Assembly: GCA_944470555.2 (NCBI GenBank)
Contig: OX104128.1
Location: 45,491,920-45,555,919 of the forward strand
From: Heterobilharzia americana
Lineage: Eukaryota; Platyhelminthes; Trematoda; Strigeidida; Schistosomatidae
Direction of reading: 5' to 3'
Length of the DNA stretch: 64,000 bases
Position numbers and translations under genes: made by a program. The notes under the pieces were generated by a model, which did not search any database, had not been told where the DNA came from, and saw nothing but the letters and a program-made list of their open reading frames with translations. This document shows positions 12,185-23,486 of this stretch, piece after piece (within the stretch, counting starts at the first letter, position 1; each line of letters starts with the position of its first letter).

Positions 12185-13890
12185 TAAAAAATAATAATTT
12201 ACCCAAGTCAGAGAGAGAAGCTCTCAGGAACCTTCAAATGATAGCAATATAGTAATTACTAAATCGGACAAAGGTAACTCAACAGTTGTAATGAACAAAT
12301 CTGACTACATCTACAAGGTAAACGAGCATATAGAAACAGGACCATATGACGAAATTAAGAAGACAGTGGATACCATTATGAATAAGGTCAAGAAATCGAC
12401 AAAAGATCTGATACACCAGATGCAGCCGTTTCTAAGTGATTCAAAGTGGTTTAATTTAATGCCGAAAACTAATAATCCCGGTAGGATGTATGGTACTATT
12501 AAGATTCATAAGCCAGATTATCCCATCAGGCCTATAGTAGATTTTAGAAACACTCCGACTTACGAGTTGTCTAAATATTTAGCAATGGTGTTAGGCCCAA
12601 TAAGAAATCACTCAGTCTCAACTTACCAACTCTTATGACTTAAAGCACAGATTAGACTATATACACTTAGACGACAGTGAAAAATTGGTTAGTTTTGACA
12701 TAACTAGTCTTTACATAAATATACCGATCGACATGGCTCTAAAGGCAGTTAGAAATGGGCTTAAAGATGACAAAGAACTTACGCAGCGAATTAAGGTGCC
12801 GATCGAGGAAATCATACTAGGAGTACGAGTGTGCCTAACATCTACAGTTTTTAAGTTTCAAAATAAAATATATAAACAAACTGAAGGTGTTGCCATGGGA
12901 TCACCAATATCCCCTATCGTCGCAGACATATTTATGGATAGTTGGGAACAGATGGCCCTTCAAACATTTAGTCCCACTCCAAAGATATGGTTCCGATATG
13001 TAGATGATACGTTTACAGTACTGAAATCGGAACACATCAATAGGTTCTTGGCACATAAATTCAGTAGTGAGTGCAATCCAATTTATCTGTGACTTAGGAA
13101 GTGAAGAAGGTGAGCTAGCAATGTTGGATTGCAAGATTAAAAGAACACAAGAAGGAAATCTAGAGACTAGTGTCTGTAGGAAACCTAGCCATTCGAATCG
13201 CTATTTAGACTTCGAATCATCCCACCCCGTTTCAGTTAAATTAGGTCTAGTTCAGTGCTTAAGTGATAGAGCGAAAAAGCTTACCAGTAGATCGGAAACT
13301 CTGCGACAAGAAATTAGACACACCAAGAATACCCTACCCACCAGAATTTATAAATAACTTCATAAGAAATCGAAAGAAAAATATTAGCAGTGGTAGTAGT
13401 GCTAATACAAGTGTTATTAATAATAATTCCACTACTAATGGTAATAAGAGAGAATTCAAAGCCTCTGTTATAATACCATACAAGGAAGACACCTCAGAAG
13501 CATTACGAAGAATTCTCAATAAGGCTGGGATTAAAGTGGCATTTAAACCAACAAACTTGCTTAGAAACAAGCTTTGTAATGATTTTGAGGTCAAGTATAT
13601 AGGTCAGAGCAGTCGACCAGGGTCGATTAGAATAAAGAGTACAAAAACTTAGCTAAATCAAGATTAGTAGATCCTAACAGGATAAGAAATCTAGAGAAAA
13701 GCTCGCTATAGCTCTGCACGCGACGACACACAATCACACAGTAGGGGGGATAGTGCGACAGTGTTGAAAACTAACTTAGTTGGGTGGAGGGAGAGACTGA
13801 TAACCGAATCTTTGTTTATCGAATCAACACCAAATACATACAGTCGAAATGATTCTGCACCTGTCCCAGATAAATGGGAAATTCTACTAT
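12185..13890 (+). pseudogene. Penelope-like retroelement, frameshifted RT with truncated GIY-YIG
   Basis: Near-continuous homology to PLE reverse transcriptase, broken by about four frameshifts (near 12238, 12625, 13065 and 13265). Landmarks in order are: ITKSDKGNSTVVM just before 12300; MYGTIKIHKPDYPIRPIV near 12488; LVSFDITSLYINIPID at 12682 (motif A); EGVAMGSPISPIVADIF near 12883; WFRYVDDTFTVL near 12989 (catalytic YVDD intact); the thumb-like CRKPSHSNRYLDFESSHP near 13176; VIIPYKEDTSEALRRILN near 13469; and KYIGQSSRPGSIRIK near 13594. The endonuclease lacks the Cys-rich first half seen in the older copy at 1954-2045, which indicates an internal deletion. A C-terminal block (WRERLITESLFIEST near 13786) matches the PLE end repeated in the palindrome at 59.5 kb. 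It is therefore a recent but inactive insertion. Confidence 0.88.
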
Positions 13891-14574
13891 CCTTGTCATC
13901 ACAGAGAAGGAAAGAAAATTAGGAACTATATAGTCTGTCTCGAAGTTGTGGAGTTACCTGATATGAATATTGACAATAAATTGTGTCCGAAATGCCATCC
14001 GGTAAATGCTACTGTTTCACTGCGTGATATTTCTTATAAACAGACTAAAATGGAATTACAATCGACCAGTGTCCAAGTTTTACTCTTATATTAAAAAAGA
14101 GGTTGTATTGGAAAATTCAACAGTGGTTCATATAATTAATTCAAATCAAAGTTATAAATATCCTACAGAAAGTATGGTTTACTGATTGAAAAGTTGGTTT
14201 GTCTGATAAACCCTCGTCCTATTTGACTGATATACTCAGGCATAGATAAAAGACAGAAACTAGAATAGTATAATTACCTTCTGTTGAATGAAAAGAAAAT
14301 GCATACTCCAGCCAATTTCAGTTTACTGATAAAAGTCCAAGTTTTCAATTTTTGGACATCACAGGTAATATGAAATCAGTATTATTTTTTATTTACAACT
14401 TTTCACTGGTAAACTTCAGAAAGTATTTTTTTCCTGAATGTTTCGACCAGTTATTGTGTATATAAAACTATAAAGGAATTACTTTACAGAAGCTTTAAGT
14501 TGTCAAAAATGCACTTACTTTGATAGGATACTTTTATTCTTCGAATGAATCGAATTAAAGTGCACTGAACAACC
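13891..14574. other. Sequence without recognised feature
   Basis: Follows the PLE. It contains the weak open frame 13849-14094, which begins inside the PLE tail and shows no motif of its own. Confidence 0.45.
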
Positions 14575-14690
14575 CTGTGGTCATTCGTGTAGTAGGGTAA
14601 TGGGCTATACGTATTGAGTGAAGGCTAATGATACTACTTGACTGTTTAAACCTCGGTAGGTGGAGCGGGGTCCAAGCCTGCAACTCACTG
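14575..14690 (-). repeat. Dispersed ACCGAGGTTT repeat, copy 1
   Basis: The reverse complement reads CGCTCCACCTACCGAGGTTT, then a tail ending in CCCATTACCCTACTACACGA. The same block order occurs on the plus strand at 46655 (ACCGAGGTTTGGGCAGCCAG, then CTCATTGCCTACTGCACGAC) and at 60940. The family is not identified. Confidence 0.55.
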
Positions 14691-15689
14691 GTAAAAAGTC
14701 ATCTCCATAAGCCAATAAGCCACAGCTTAGATTGAAGAGGAAAAGAATAAACATTTCCAACTGGGATTATTTAATTTCGACGAGAAAATATGTGAATACA
14801 TAGAGTACAAAAAGTCGGATGTCCAGAGTTTCAGCATGCTCATAAAATTGGTGCCATTAACGATACTATTTTGTGGAAGTATTTTAGTTGCTTAACAAAT
14901 TGCAATAAATGACATTAGAAATCCTCATGATTGTAGATGAGCCAGTCATGGCAACTAAGAAGCTTGTGTAAGGCTAAAGGTCATTCTAGCAATCGCTGAC
15001 ATAGTCAATTAGGTTTCTATACTTCAAGTGGGGAGGCACTTTTCTACAAATAAATAAACTCAGTTGCTTAGTTAAGCAGTTGCTAGAGTGGTCTTTTGAG
15101 TCACCGCTTAGCTTTCTGTTTACAACCCTAAATATGGGTGATGTGCTTCAAAGCTCTTTCAAATAGTATGATCAATCACCTGTAGGGAATACTGGCAAAA
15201 ACGATTTGCAGAATGACAAACATTTTGAGACGATGAAGCTAAACAGATAACTCTCCTCAAAGTTAAATTAAATAAAAACTTATGATGTTGAAATTGTCAT
15301 ACTGGGAATACAGATATCACTATTCCAAGATACTTTAATTTCACAAATAGTAGGTCAATTCCAATTTCCCCTGTCAAAAAATACAATAAAACTTTTCCGC
15401 ATTATAATCCGAGGACAGTGCAATCTTTATGATTTCAACAACTTGTTTTTCATAATATTAATAATAATGGCTTTATTCTGAAAGATATATTGGGAGTACT
15501 GTACGGAATTTCCAGCATGTCATATAACATCAACTGGACACAAATAGTGTAATAAGTATGCATAGCAAAAATGAAATATGTATAAATTACACATAGAAAA
15601 GAATATTTACTCTACCTACAACTTTCTTGAAAATGCAGAGGTAACTTAGGTAGGACAATAACATTAGCAATTAGATTCATAAAACATAA
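14691..15689. other. Sequence without recognised feature
   Basis: No coding, RNA or repeat signature was recognised. Confidence 0.45.
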
Positions 15690-16364
15690 ATAAAATAACA
15701 TGCTGTGTACTCATCAGTTTGCTTTCGAGAACAGAAGTTGATGAGTCAGTTCATTTGTAATACTCTCTTCATCACACAGGAGTATGTGCATAAAGTCTTA
15801 TGTAGTTGCTCTTGGTCTTTTCTGATGATTGACAAGCAGAGATCCGAGTGAAGAGGATGTTGGTCACCTGATAAAATAATTCCTGCCAGATGTTTACATG
15901 AGTTAGTATGTTAGTCCACAACTGTTTTAACTAGAAGGTTTAGGGGTACACCACTAGTTCTGCTGACGATTTCCAAAGTTCCGCGTAATGTAGCATAGTC
16001 TTTTTTCAACAACCAGGGAAAAAATAAAGGGGAACAACAGAGGAGAACAGGCAAGATGCAGGAGCTTATAAAATATAAGAGGAGAGGCTGAGTTATGCCA
16101 GATACTCCCAGCTTCTTAATAGAGAAAGTTCGGCGGAAAATTCTTTCCGAAATTAGTAAGGACCAGGAAAGGTCCGAAGAAAAACACATCTAGATAAATC
16201 ATACCTGTAACATTCTCTAATGCACAACTATCAATGGAACAGGAATCATGGGAACTAAGCAGTTTAAATACGTTATGTTCACGTCGGAAACTGTTTATAG
16301 TCTGACATTTTGAATTAAGCACAAGATCATTCGCGGAAGACCATCGTCTAACAGTATCTAGAAA

Positions 16365-16370
<6 letters not shown>
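15690..16370 (-). pseudogene. LINE reverse transcriptase C-terminal region
   Basis: On the minus strand two overlapping open frames give a late RT and connection region. RRWSSANDLVLNSKCQTIN near 16340 is the WC/WS-type motif after the RT palm. FSIKKLGVSGITQPLLLYFI and YATLRGTLEIVSRTSGVP follow, down to about 15911. After a stop the homologous reading continues as SCKHLAGIILSGDQHPLHSDL to about 15830. This is the usual C-terminus of a CR1/Jockey-like schistosome LINE, but the catalytic domain is missing: the 5' end stops at the (AT)n tract. It is better preserved than most elements in the window. Confidence 0.75.

Positions 16371-16415
<45 letters not shown>
16368..16415. repeat. (AT)n microsatellite
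   Basis: Pure AT dinucleotide tract abutting the 5' truncation point of the minus-strand LINE fragment. Confidence 0.97.
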
Positions 16416-16417
<2 letters not shown>

Positions 16418-19400
16418 CTGCATTACAGTCGTATAATGAATACATTTTCAAACTGAAATGATACCTTGAATATATTTCTCTAGAATACTGCTTACATAGC
16501 GATATCATTACTGTAAGCATACTGCTGGTATTATTGACGTTACTGTCAGTTATTGAGAAACACAGTTTCGTATACTTGTATTTGGTTTCAAGTTGTCAAA
16601 CTTCACATTAATACGATGACAGAAAATCAACAAAATATGCACCAGAAGAATGGAAATAAGGGATTTAATAGTGGTGAAAAACTAGATTCAGATAAAAGAA
16701 ACAGTATTCAATGAAATAAAACAAAGAATTAGAAAACTATTAAAACCGAAGGGTAAATAGAGACATGAATGCCGACTTTAATATTTTATGAAATATTTTT
16801 AAGATTTAACATTTTTGGATGCTAGGAATCAAACAATTAGACAACCGCAGCTATATGCATGGAAACTTGTCACACTATCCTCATCACGCTCCTGAATATC
16901 CTATTATCATGAATTTATTGCTGTCCTGACAGATATCCTAATTCAAGCAAATATAAATGTTGCAACGATGTAGTTCACTGGCTTAAGCACACAAATCTAA
17001 AGCAGTGAATCCTACCGCACCTACTTCCACTTGATCAACCGGACTATGTCTCAGGCCATCACACATTCAATGTAGCTCAAGGCCTACTAACTAAACCTGA
17101 AAAGCATCACTGAGTTGAACTCTTATGATAGCTTGAGCTAGTGCACTTTTGTGTGAGGTTCCATATTTTTTTTTGTCTAAACATTAGCCCTATATGCAGA
17201 GATGGCTTGCCTATAAGTCCGGAAATTTTACACCATTTTGGCATAGTAACTCCTTTCATTATCATTAGGCTCATCGGCTTCTGCACGTTTTTCTGAAAGC
17301 AGAACCAATCTTGAGAACTTTAGATCAGTCCTACATGCAAAATAACGTTTCCAAGGTAATGACAATAAAACCACCAACCATTTTATAATGAATCAAGTTT
17401 AAGTTCTCAGCAAAAGCCAGTCAAAATCACCTTTATATTCTGCTTTCTTGAGCATTTCCAGATTTTCCTAGCTCTTAAAAAGTGACATGCACCTAAATGG
17501 TGATTACTTCCATTCTTAATTGCTGTTGGAAAACGGGTATAACTATTTCCACGCCTCCCTTCGCAAAAAGATGAGGAAAAGATTGCCCGTAGTCATTGAG
17601 TGTTTGGACAAATACTTTCTCGACGAACATACACCATTTGAACCTTTGTAAAGCCAAGGTTTAAATGAACCTAAGAGTACAGTATTGACGACTCCTGTAC
17701 AATGGTCTAAAGGCTGTTTATTGGGTCATTCCTGTGACCTGTTTCTGTTGCGTGTTTACCTATAGAGGATGACATCTGTCTGACCCTATATTTATCGAAT
17801 TATTTGAATGTAATCATTTTTCTAGCCGTTTCGGGATGTACTTCACCACCCTCGACTTGGTAGTTCGATTACCTCTCCCAATATTAGTGCAACCGCACAC
17901 ATGAAAATTAGTATACACAGAGGGATGTGACATAAACATCTCTGTGGTGATGAGGTTTATTTTAGAGCAAAAGTTCCATTCTCTCTATTTTATTAAGTTT
18001 GACTGCATGGTATGTCTTTTAAATAATTGAAATAAGCTGAAATGGATGCTGCTTCATATTTATCCATCCTAACAAGACTTACATCACAAAATATTTAAAA
18101 ATGGAGACCACCAAATATTGAGTTTGACTCACTGGCAGAAAAGCAAAACTAATCTTCCTACTCCCAGAAAAAGTCGACTCCCAAACTGGGATGAATTAAC
18201 TGTTGAATACGCCCCATTTTTCAGTTCATCAGTTAATATCTGTCGGTGAAAGTTTCTTCACATTATTCGTATATAATCCGCAGGAAAGAATGGAAGTCAT
18301 TCTACAAAAATAACCAGATAACTATGATATGGGAACTGACAAAAGTAACTAAGTCGGTAATAATGATTTAAAAAACAGCAATTGGTATCATTTCCAGTAG
18401 TACTTTTCCTCAAGATGATACCGAAATATTAGAAAAACCTATCATTATGTGTATGTACATGTTCCCCCCAAATATATTTTCAACAAACTTTTCACCATCT
18501 ACACTACAATTTGTTGTTCCCATTACACGTAAAATATTTCTATTCTAAGGTTTTACACATACAAGAAATGTTAGTTAGTATATGTCGCTCATCATTCAAA
18601 TAAACACAAGTCATGAATAACCAATAACGATTTAGAAACTAGCATCTACCAGCCAAAATCCGATCGATGCATCCGTTAATCAGACACGTAAGCAAGGTTG
18701 TCATCATACATATTGTCCTGAACCAGTAAGTTTTCCAAACACACTTTTGTACTAAAAACCCGAGAAAAGTGGCCCTGTGTTCAAGTGATATTTCATGCCA
18801 AGCTTAATGACTACTACCAAACAGTGGTAGAATGCACAATTCAGTAGACATATCACTTTACAATATCCATTCAACACAGTAAGTACCCATATTCATTTTA
18901 GAAAATCCGTGATGAAGTGAACAATGGTCACGACTAAAACTCCTGGACATAACTACAAAATTGAAGGATGTATTCATCACCGTTGAACAAATAGTGTTGA
19001 AAATGAGTTATCTAGATTTATCTTTTTAGCTAGAATGACAATCAGAGAAACCAAAGTTAGAATACCATTGCCACTCAATTCCCTCTGAAAGTTAGCGAAG
19101 TCGCCAGATTAATTGACATTGTGTGATTATGCAATAAAAATCGATAACATACTTTCTTCTCAATCTCACCACTGAATGTTTTACTTCAAAAAAAGAAGAA
19201 ATATACAACCCTCAAAATTAGTGATATTAATTGCCACTTCCCACATATCGCATGTATAGGGAAGAGAAAAACATGCATATCAATGCAACAACACATGGGT
19301 AACATGAGCGCTTTTCGGTCTTAAAATTTTGCGTAAAGATTCAGTGTGGTATGTGTTTCCAGATGTATATTACAACGATTGTTAATGTGAATAATAAAGA

Positions 19401-20214
19401 CGATAATAAATAAACGTATTTTACTAATATTCACTATAATGCATAGAGCACAAAATCTGTGGAAAACTTACTTGAGAAAAAGCCGACAAATTAAGTTATT
19501 TAAGAAATAGCGTTCAGTAGAGATGGTAAATATTGAAAAGAAAATCCTACGAAGTAATAAATTCCTTAGCACTTCAGCTTTGTGATTAAATGAACCAGCT
19601 TCCGACAACAGGTACAATATTATCAGCACCTTACGAACTTTACGTCTTTAGTCCCTCGATTATAACTTATGGTAATGCTCACAACTTACAGAAGGGCTAA
19701 TATCTCGAAAACATGTTAGAACCAAACCAAACCAAACCTATATAGTAGTCCGGTCACTGTTACCTTACCTTTATTCTAATGACTTGTCATGGATCACACA
19801 TTCTAACTACTTATGCCCAAGATCTAAGAAATCACCAAATGACGAACTCCTCTTGCCTGGAAGTGTGTCCATAGCTTAACTGTTGATTATTTGACAGTCC
19901 TAAACACACACTATCAACGCCAAAAAAGAAAGTACGACTAGGTACTCTTGATATAATAGTGTTTTCTAATGTCTACGGTATTGTCAATTTAGGTTGCACA
20001 GCAGGAAGGGATAAATTACTATGGTATACGCTTGCTTCTTGATAGATGATCGAATACTTATAAATACGGTAGATAGTGAAAGCCAAAAGATCTTCTATTC
20101 ACGTCTTGATGACATTAGCGCGTACATATCCACAAGTTTCACTTACACTTCACAAACTCTCGAACCATGGGAGACGTCATTTGCCACTGCTTTTTCCGCT
20201 TTGCTTTACTTCTT
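16416..20214. other. Long region without recognised feature
   Basis: About 3.8 kb of AT-rich DNA. I see no exon-like frame, retroelement motif or RNA gene on either strand. Weakly open stretches are short and AT-driven. Confidence 0.5.
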
Positions 20215-20695
20215 GTCCCGGTAACCTTAGTCGACTGAGATGGCTTGGACACATTCTGGGCATACCGAGTCACCACCTACCTCGACGGGCCATGCTAAGG
20301 GAAGTTGGATTAGGTTGGGAGAGGGTTAAAAGTAGCCACGCCAAGACGTGGCACCAGTCCATGCAGTCTCTTCTTGTTGGTCTGGGCCGTCTTGGGAAAT
20401 GTACTGTCTAGTTGAGGTTCCCGAGAAAGAAATCAGTGGTTGAGGACTGACTCTTGGTGACATGGCTGGAAATCGGTCACAATGGCGCAGATGTATTAAC
20501 TCATTGAGATCTACAGTTCAAATATTCTGACTATCCCCCATCTTCAGATTGTTTATTCTCTCACCCTACTTTATCTACGTTGATATGATTCTTTCTCTAT
20601 TCACCTGTTCCTTATTTATTACTTTGAAGTGTGGTGGCTTGAGCCGATGTACCTGCGTCCGAGGTTCTACGTTTATTTTGTCAGTCAGTCGGGGA
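20215..20695 (+). pseudogene. RTE-like element, C-terminal and 3' UTR fragment
   Basis: The frame reads LSRLRWLGHILGIPSHHLPR from about 20228, then TWHQSMQSLLVGLGRLGKC up to about 20408. This is the conserved C-terminal tail of the RTE-like family also seen at 25.5, 27.0, 47.0 and 56.5 kb. A frameshift follows, then a 3' UTR that matches the tail of the copy at 27.1-27.4 kb (TGTTCC...TTTGAAGTGTGG and GAGGTTCTACGTT). It is truncated at its 5' end, as is usual for target-primed insertion. Confidence 0.8.
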
Positions 20696-22438
20696 ATTGC
20701 CTAAATTTCAACCAAACAGCTTAACTTTCTGTAAGCATCCAATGAAAGATGAATTAATGGGACCGATAGCACTATATTGCGAACAAAGACTTCGCCAAAT
20801 ACTAAGACATAAAGTAAAACGGTCAGTGACTGCTCATTTCCCTCTACATTCATGTAATAACACGATGTAATTCCTATAAACAAACATGACACCTTTCACC
20901 CTACTATAAGCATGTTGTTCCGCCTATTGACATCTATACACCTAAAGTGAATACAGAAATATCTTCCTTGTCCTAATGTACTTTTTTACCTCGGTGATTA
21001 TATAATTACAGTTAACATTTCTTTGGATGGTGTGCAGACGAAGTTATGCCAAATAACTGAAAGAATGAGAAATAAGACATCGAATAATTAGACACAATTA
21101 TAAAATGCATTTTGAGGTCAGTGGGAATTTGTTTCTAAGGTAGTATTCTTCATGGACTGACACCAGTGGGAGAACCTTAAAGATGCAGTCTTATAGGTGC
21201 ATAAGACCATTTCCGAGTAATATACCTTGGAAACGCCGACAACAAACTCTAGAATTCTTTTCTGAACATCAGACCAGTATTTTTATGGGTATCACAAGTA
21301 AACACACCAACGGAAAGTACCTTCAAATCGGAAACAAATTAGAGTCTCAAATTTCGACTTATTAATCCCTGAATATCTAAGGTAAGCAACTTAGAATTTA
21401 AAACGTTGGTTGATGATTTTTCAAATGTGACTCACTGAATTTATTTCAAGTTTCTTATACTCTATGAATGGTTAAATCCAAGTCCTTTATAAACATCTAG
21501 CCAATTTTATTTACTTTTAAGTAAAAAGTAGGATTTGTTCAAAGGTAATTTGACTAAACGGTCTAGGGAAACGTTAACTCACTTTGGACAAGTATAAATA
21601 AATTTTAGTTTTACCTGCAGTAACATAACGCACTGCGTCAGTTAATCGAAAAGAAAAGCTAGTGAAAAAACAGCACAGGGATACAAACAAAGTTATCCAA
21701 CATACAAAATATTCATTAGATTAGTTGTTCAGTGTGAAATGCAATATTTCTTGTAAACAAGTATTTAGATAAATAAATGTGATTTCTTTCAGAGAGAAAA
21801 TCAGATCAGCTAAATGGAAGAGAACGAAATCACGAAAAGAGATCACAAAGTTTACCATAAAGAAAATACAAGCTGAGTATGTCACTCGTTGAGTGAAAAA
21901 TAAGTAATACGCATAAAAATGGAAGTAGAATTTAACAGATCAGTAATGGTAATAATTACACTAATATTGGTTCCAGAAGTAGTAGTAGTGACGGGAAACT
22001 GCAACAATTAATGCAAAACTAAAGACAATTATAAATTGCACAATACTTCAGGATATTTACTGGCTTCGGTTGGTGACAGGAAATGTGATACTTCAAAATG
22101 GATTTACATAACACGTGTATCTTGGTAGACTGAAAAGGGTGTGGTAATCATAGGGCTTGTAGATAAATCTCTGACTAGATTTTTTAAATCGAATCAAGTA
22201 ATAAAAAATACGCACCCATTTGTTTGTATTAGCAGTTGGTGTTTAAAACATTTATATAATATCCTTATGCATATATACATATGTCGACTAGTATGAATAA
22301 ACATTGCTAATCTTGTCATACTGATCAAGAATGAGCTGGTTAGATTTTACAAATGAACTGAACAATCATGTATACAACTGTTAAATTTAAATCATTTCCC
22401 ATTTACACATACATGTCCCCCTCCCACAGCAGAGACTG
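20696..22438. other. Intergenic DNA downstream of the CTTNBP2-like gene
   Basis: It contains a partial copy of the SINE family at about 21154 (GGACTGACACCAGTGGGAGAA). Otherwise nothing was recognised. The 3' UTR and polyadenylation site of the minus-strand gene should lie in the right-hand part, but no single signal stands out. Confidence 0.45.
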
Positions 22439-23486
22439 TTACGGTAAGTCCTGCTTGGTTACTGTGAATTGGATTTCGTGGTCTGGCATTAGAAGAAACT
22501 GGGTTAGAAAGTGAAGCATGAGAACGATGGATGAATGAGCTGGAAAATGATGAGCAGCAATGGAAGGATGTGATGGAGTGTTTGGTGTTAAACTACTTTG
22601 CTGGGCAAATTGAACAGCTACTGGAGCAGGTTTTGACTGAGGTTGTATAAAAGGGGAAACGGGACGAGGAGACGAATGAGAACTGTGGTGATGGAAATGT
22701 GTATGCTGAACATTTACAGCCATTGGTTTACGCGAGGAGCCACCACGTGCTGGTTGAATGGAACTACTAAGAACCCTGCCAGGGATGACAACAGAATGGT
22801 TTGGTGAGGATGAATACGAAGGTTGGTAGGGTGTACTTGACTGATGAGGTATTAGGTTTCTAGATTTACACGTTTGTACAACAGGCGCGTGAGACACTGA
22901 ACTCGGTACAGGACGGTTATTATTTGTGCATGGAAGGAACGGTGGAGGACCACCATGACTCCTAGAACTATGGTTCAAATGTCCTTGCATTCCTGGATAC
23001 GGGTAGTGTAACTGCATAGGAGGTGGTGGTGGAGGCGGGGATGGTGTAGAGGATCTAGAAGGCGGGGAAGATGCTGTCGATGGAGGTACAACAGATAGCT
23101 GATTGCTGGGTTTTTCATTGATATTCCCAGAAGGTGACCTGGGCGATGAAGAACATTGTTCAGTGCTTGTCTGAGAGCCTCCAGTAGTATAGATGGTAGA
23201 AGGATTCGAACTATTGGAAACAAGGACAGAATCCGTTTGGGTTACATTAGAGGTGGATGATACAGGTATGGGATTATCAGAAGACCGTCTCTGCGGAGGG
23301 TTCGGTTTGAACTTGAGCGATGAGCCAGTGGTAGTAACGCATTCTGCAGAGCTTTGATTTTCACTGGAAACCCAAGGACCATTAACCAAGGACACACTGA
23401 CACCAACTGAATCTTCTTGGGGATGAGTAGAGGTAGTATCCTTTGGATGAGATTCACATTGGAGCCTTTGGTAATCTGCTTTAAGT
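22439..23486 (-). CDS. CTTNBP2NL: CTTNBP2NL-like exon 7, Ser/Pro-rich C-terminus
   Basis: CCTTTCAG acceptor, phase 2, continuing the coiled coil (LKADYQRLQCES) and then a long disordered tail rich in Ser, Pro, His and Gln, with PPPPPPP near 23030. The last 40 or so codons change character (hydrophobic VLMLHFLTQFLLMP). Another frame over the same bases (SNPVSSNARPRNPIHS) looks more like the rest of the tail, so the exact C-terminus is doubtful. Confidence 0.8.
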
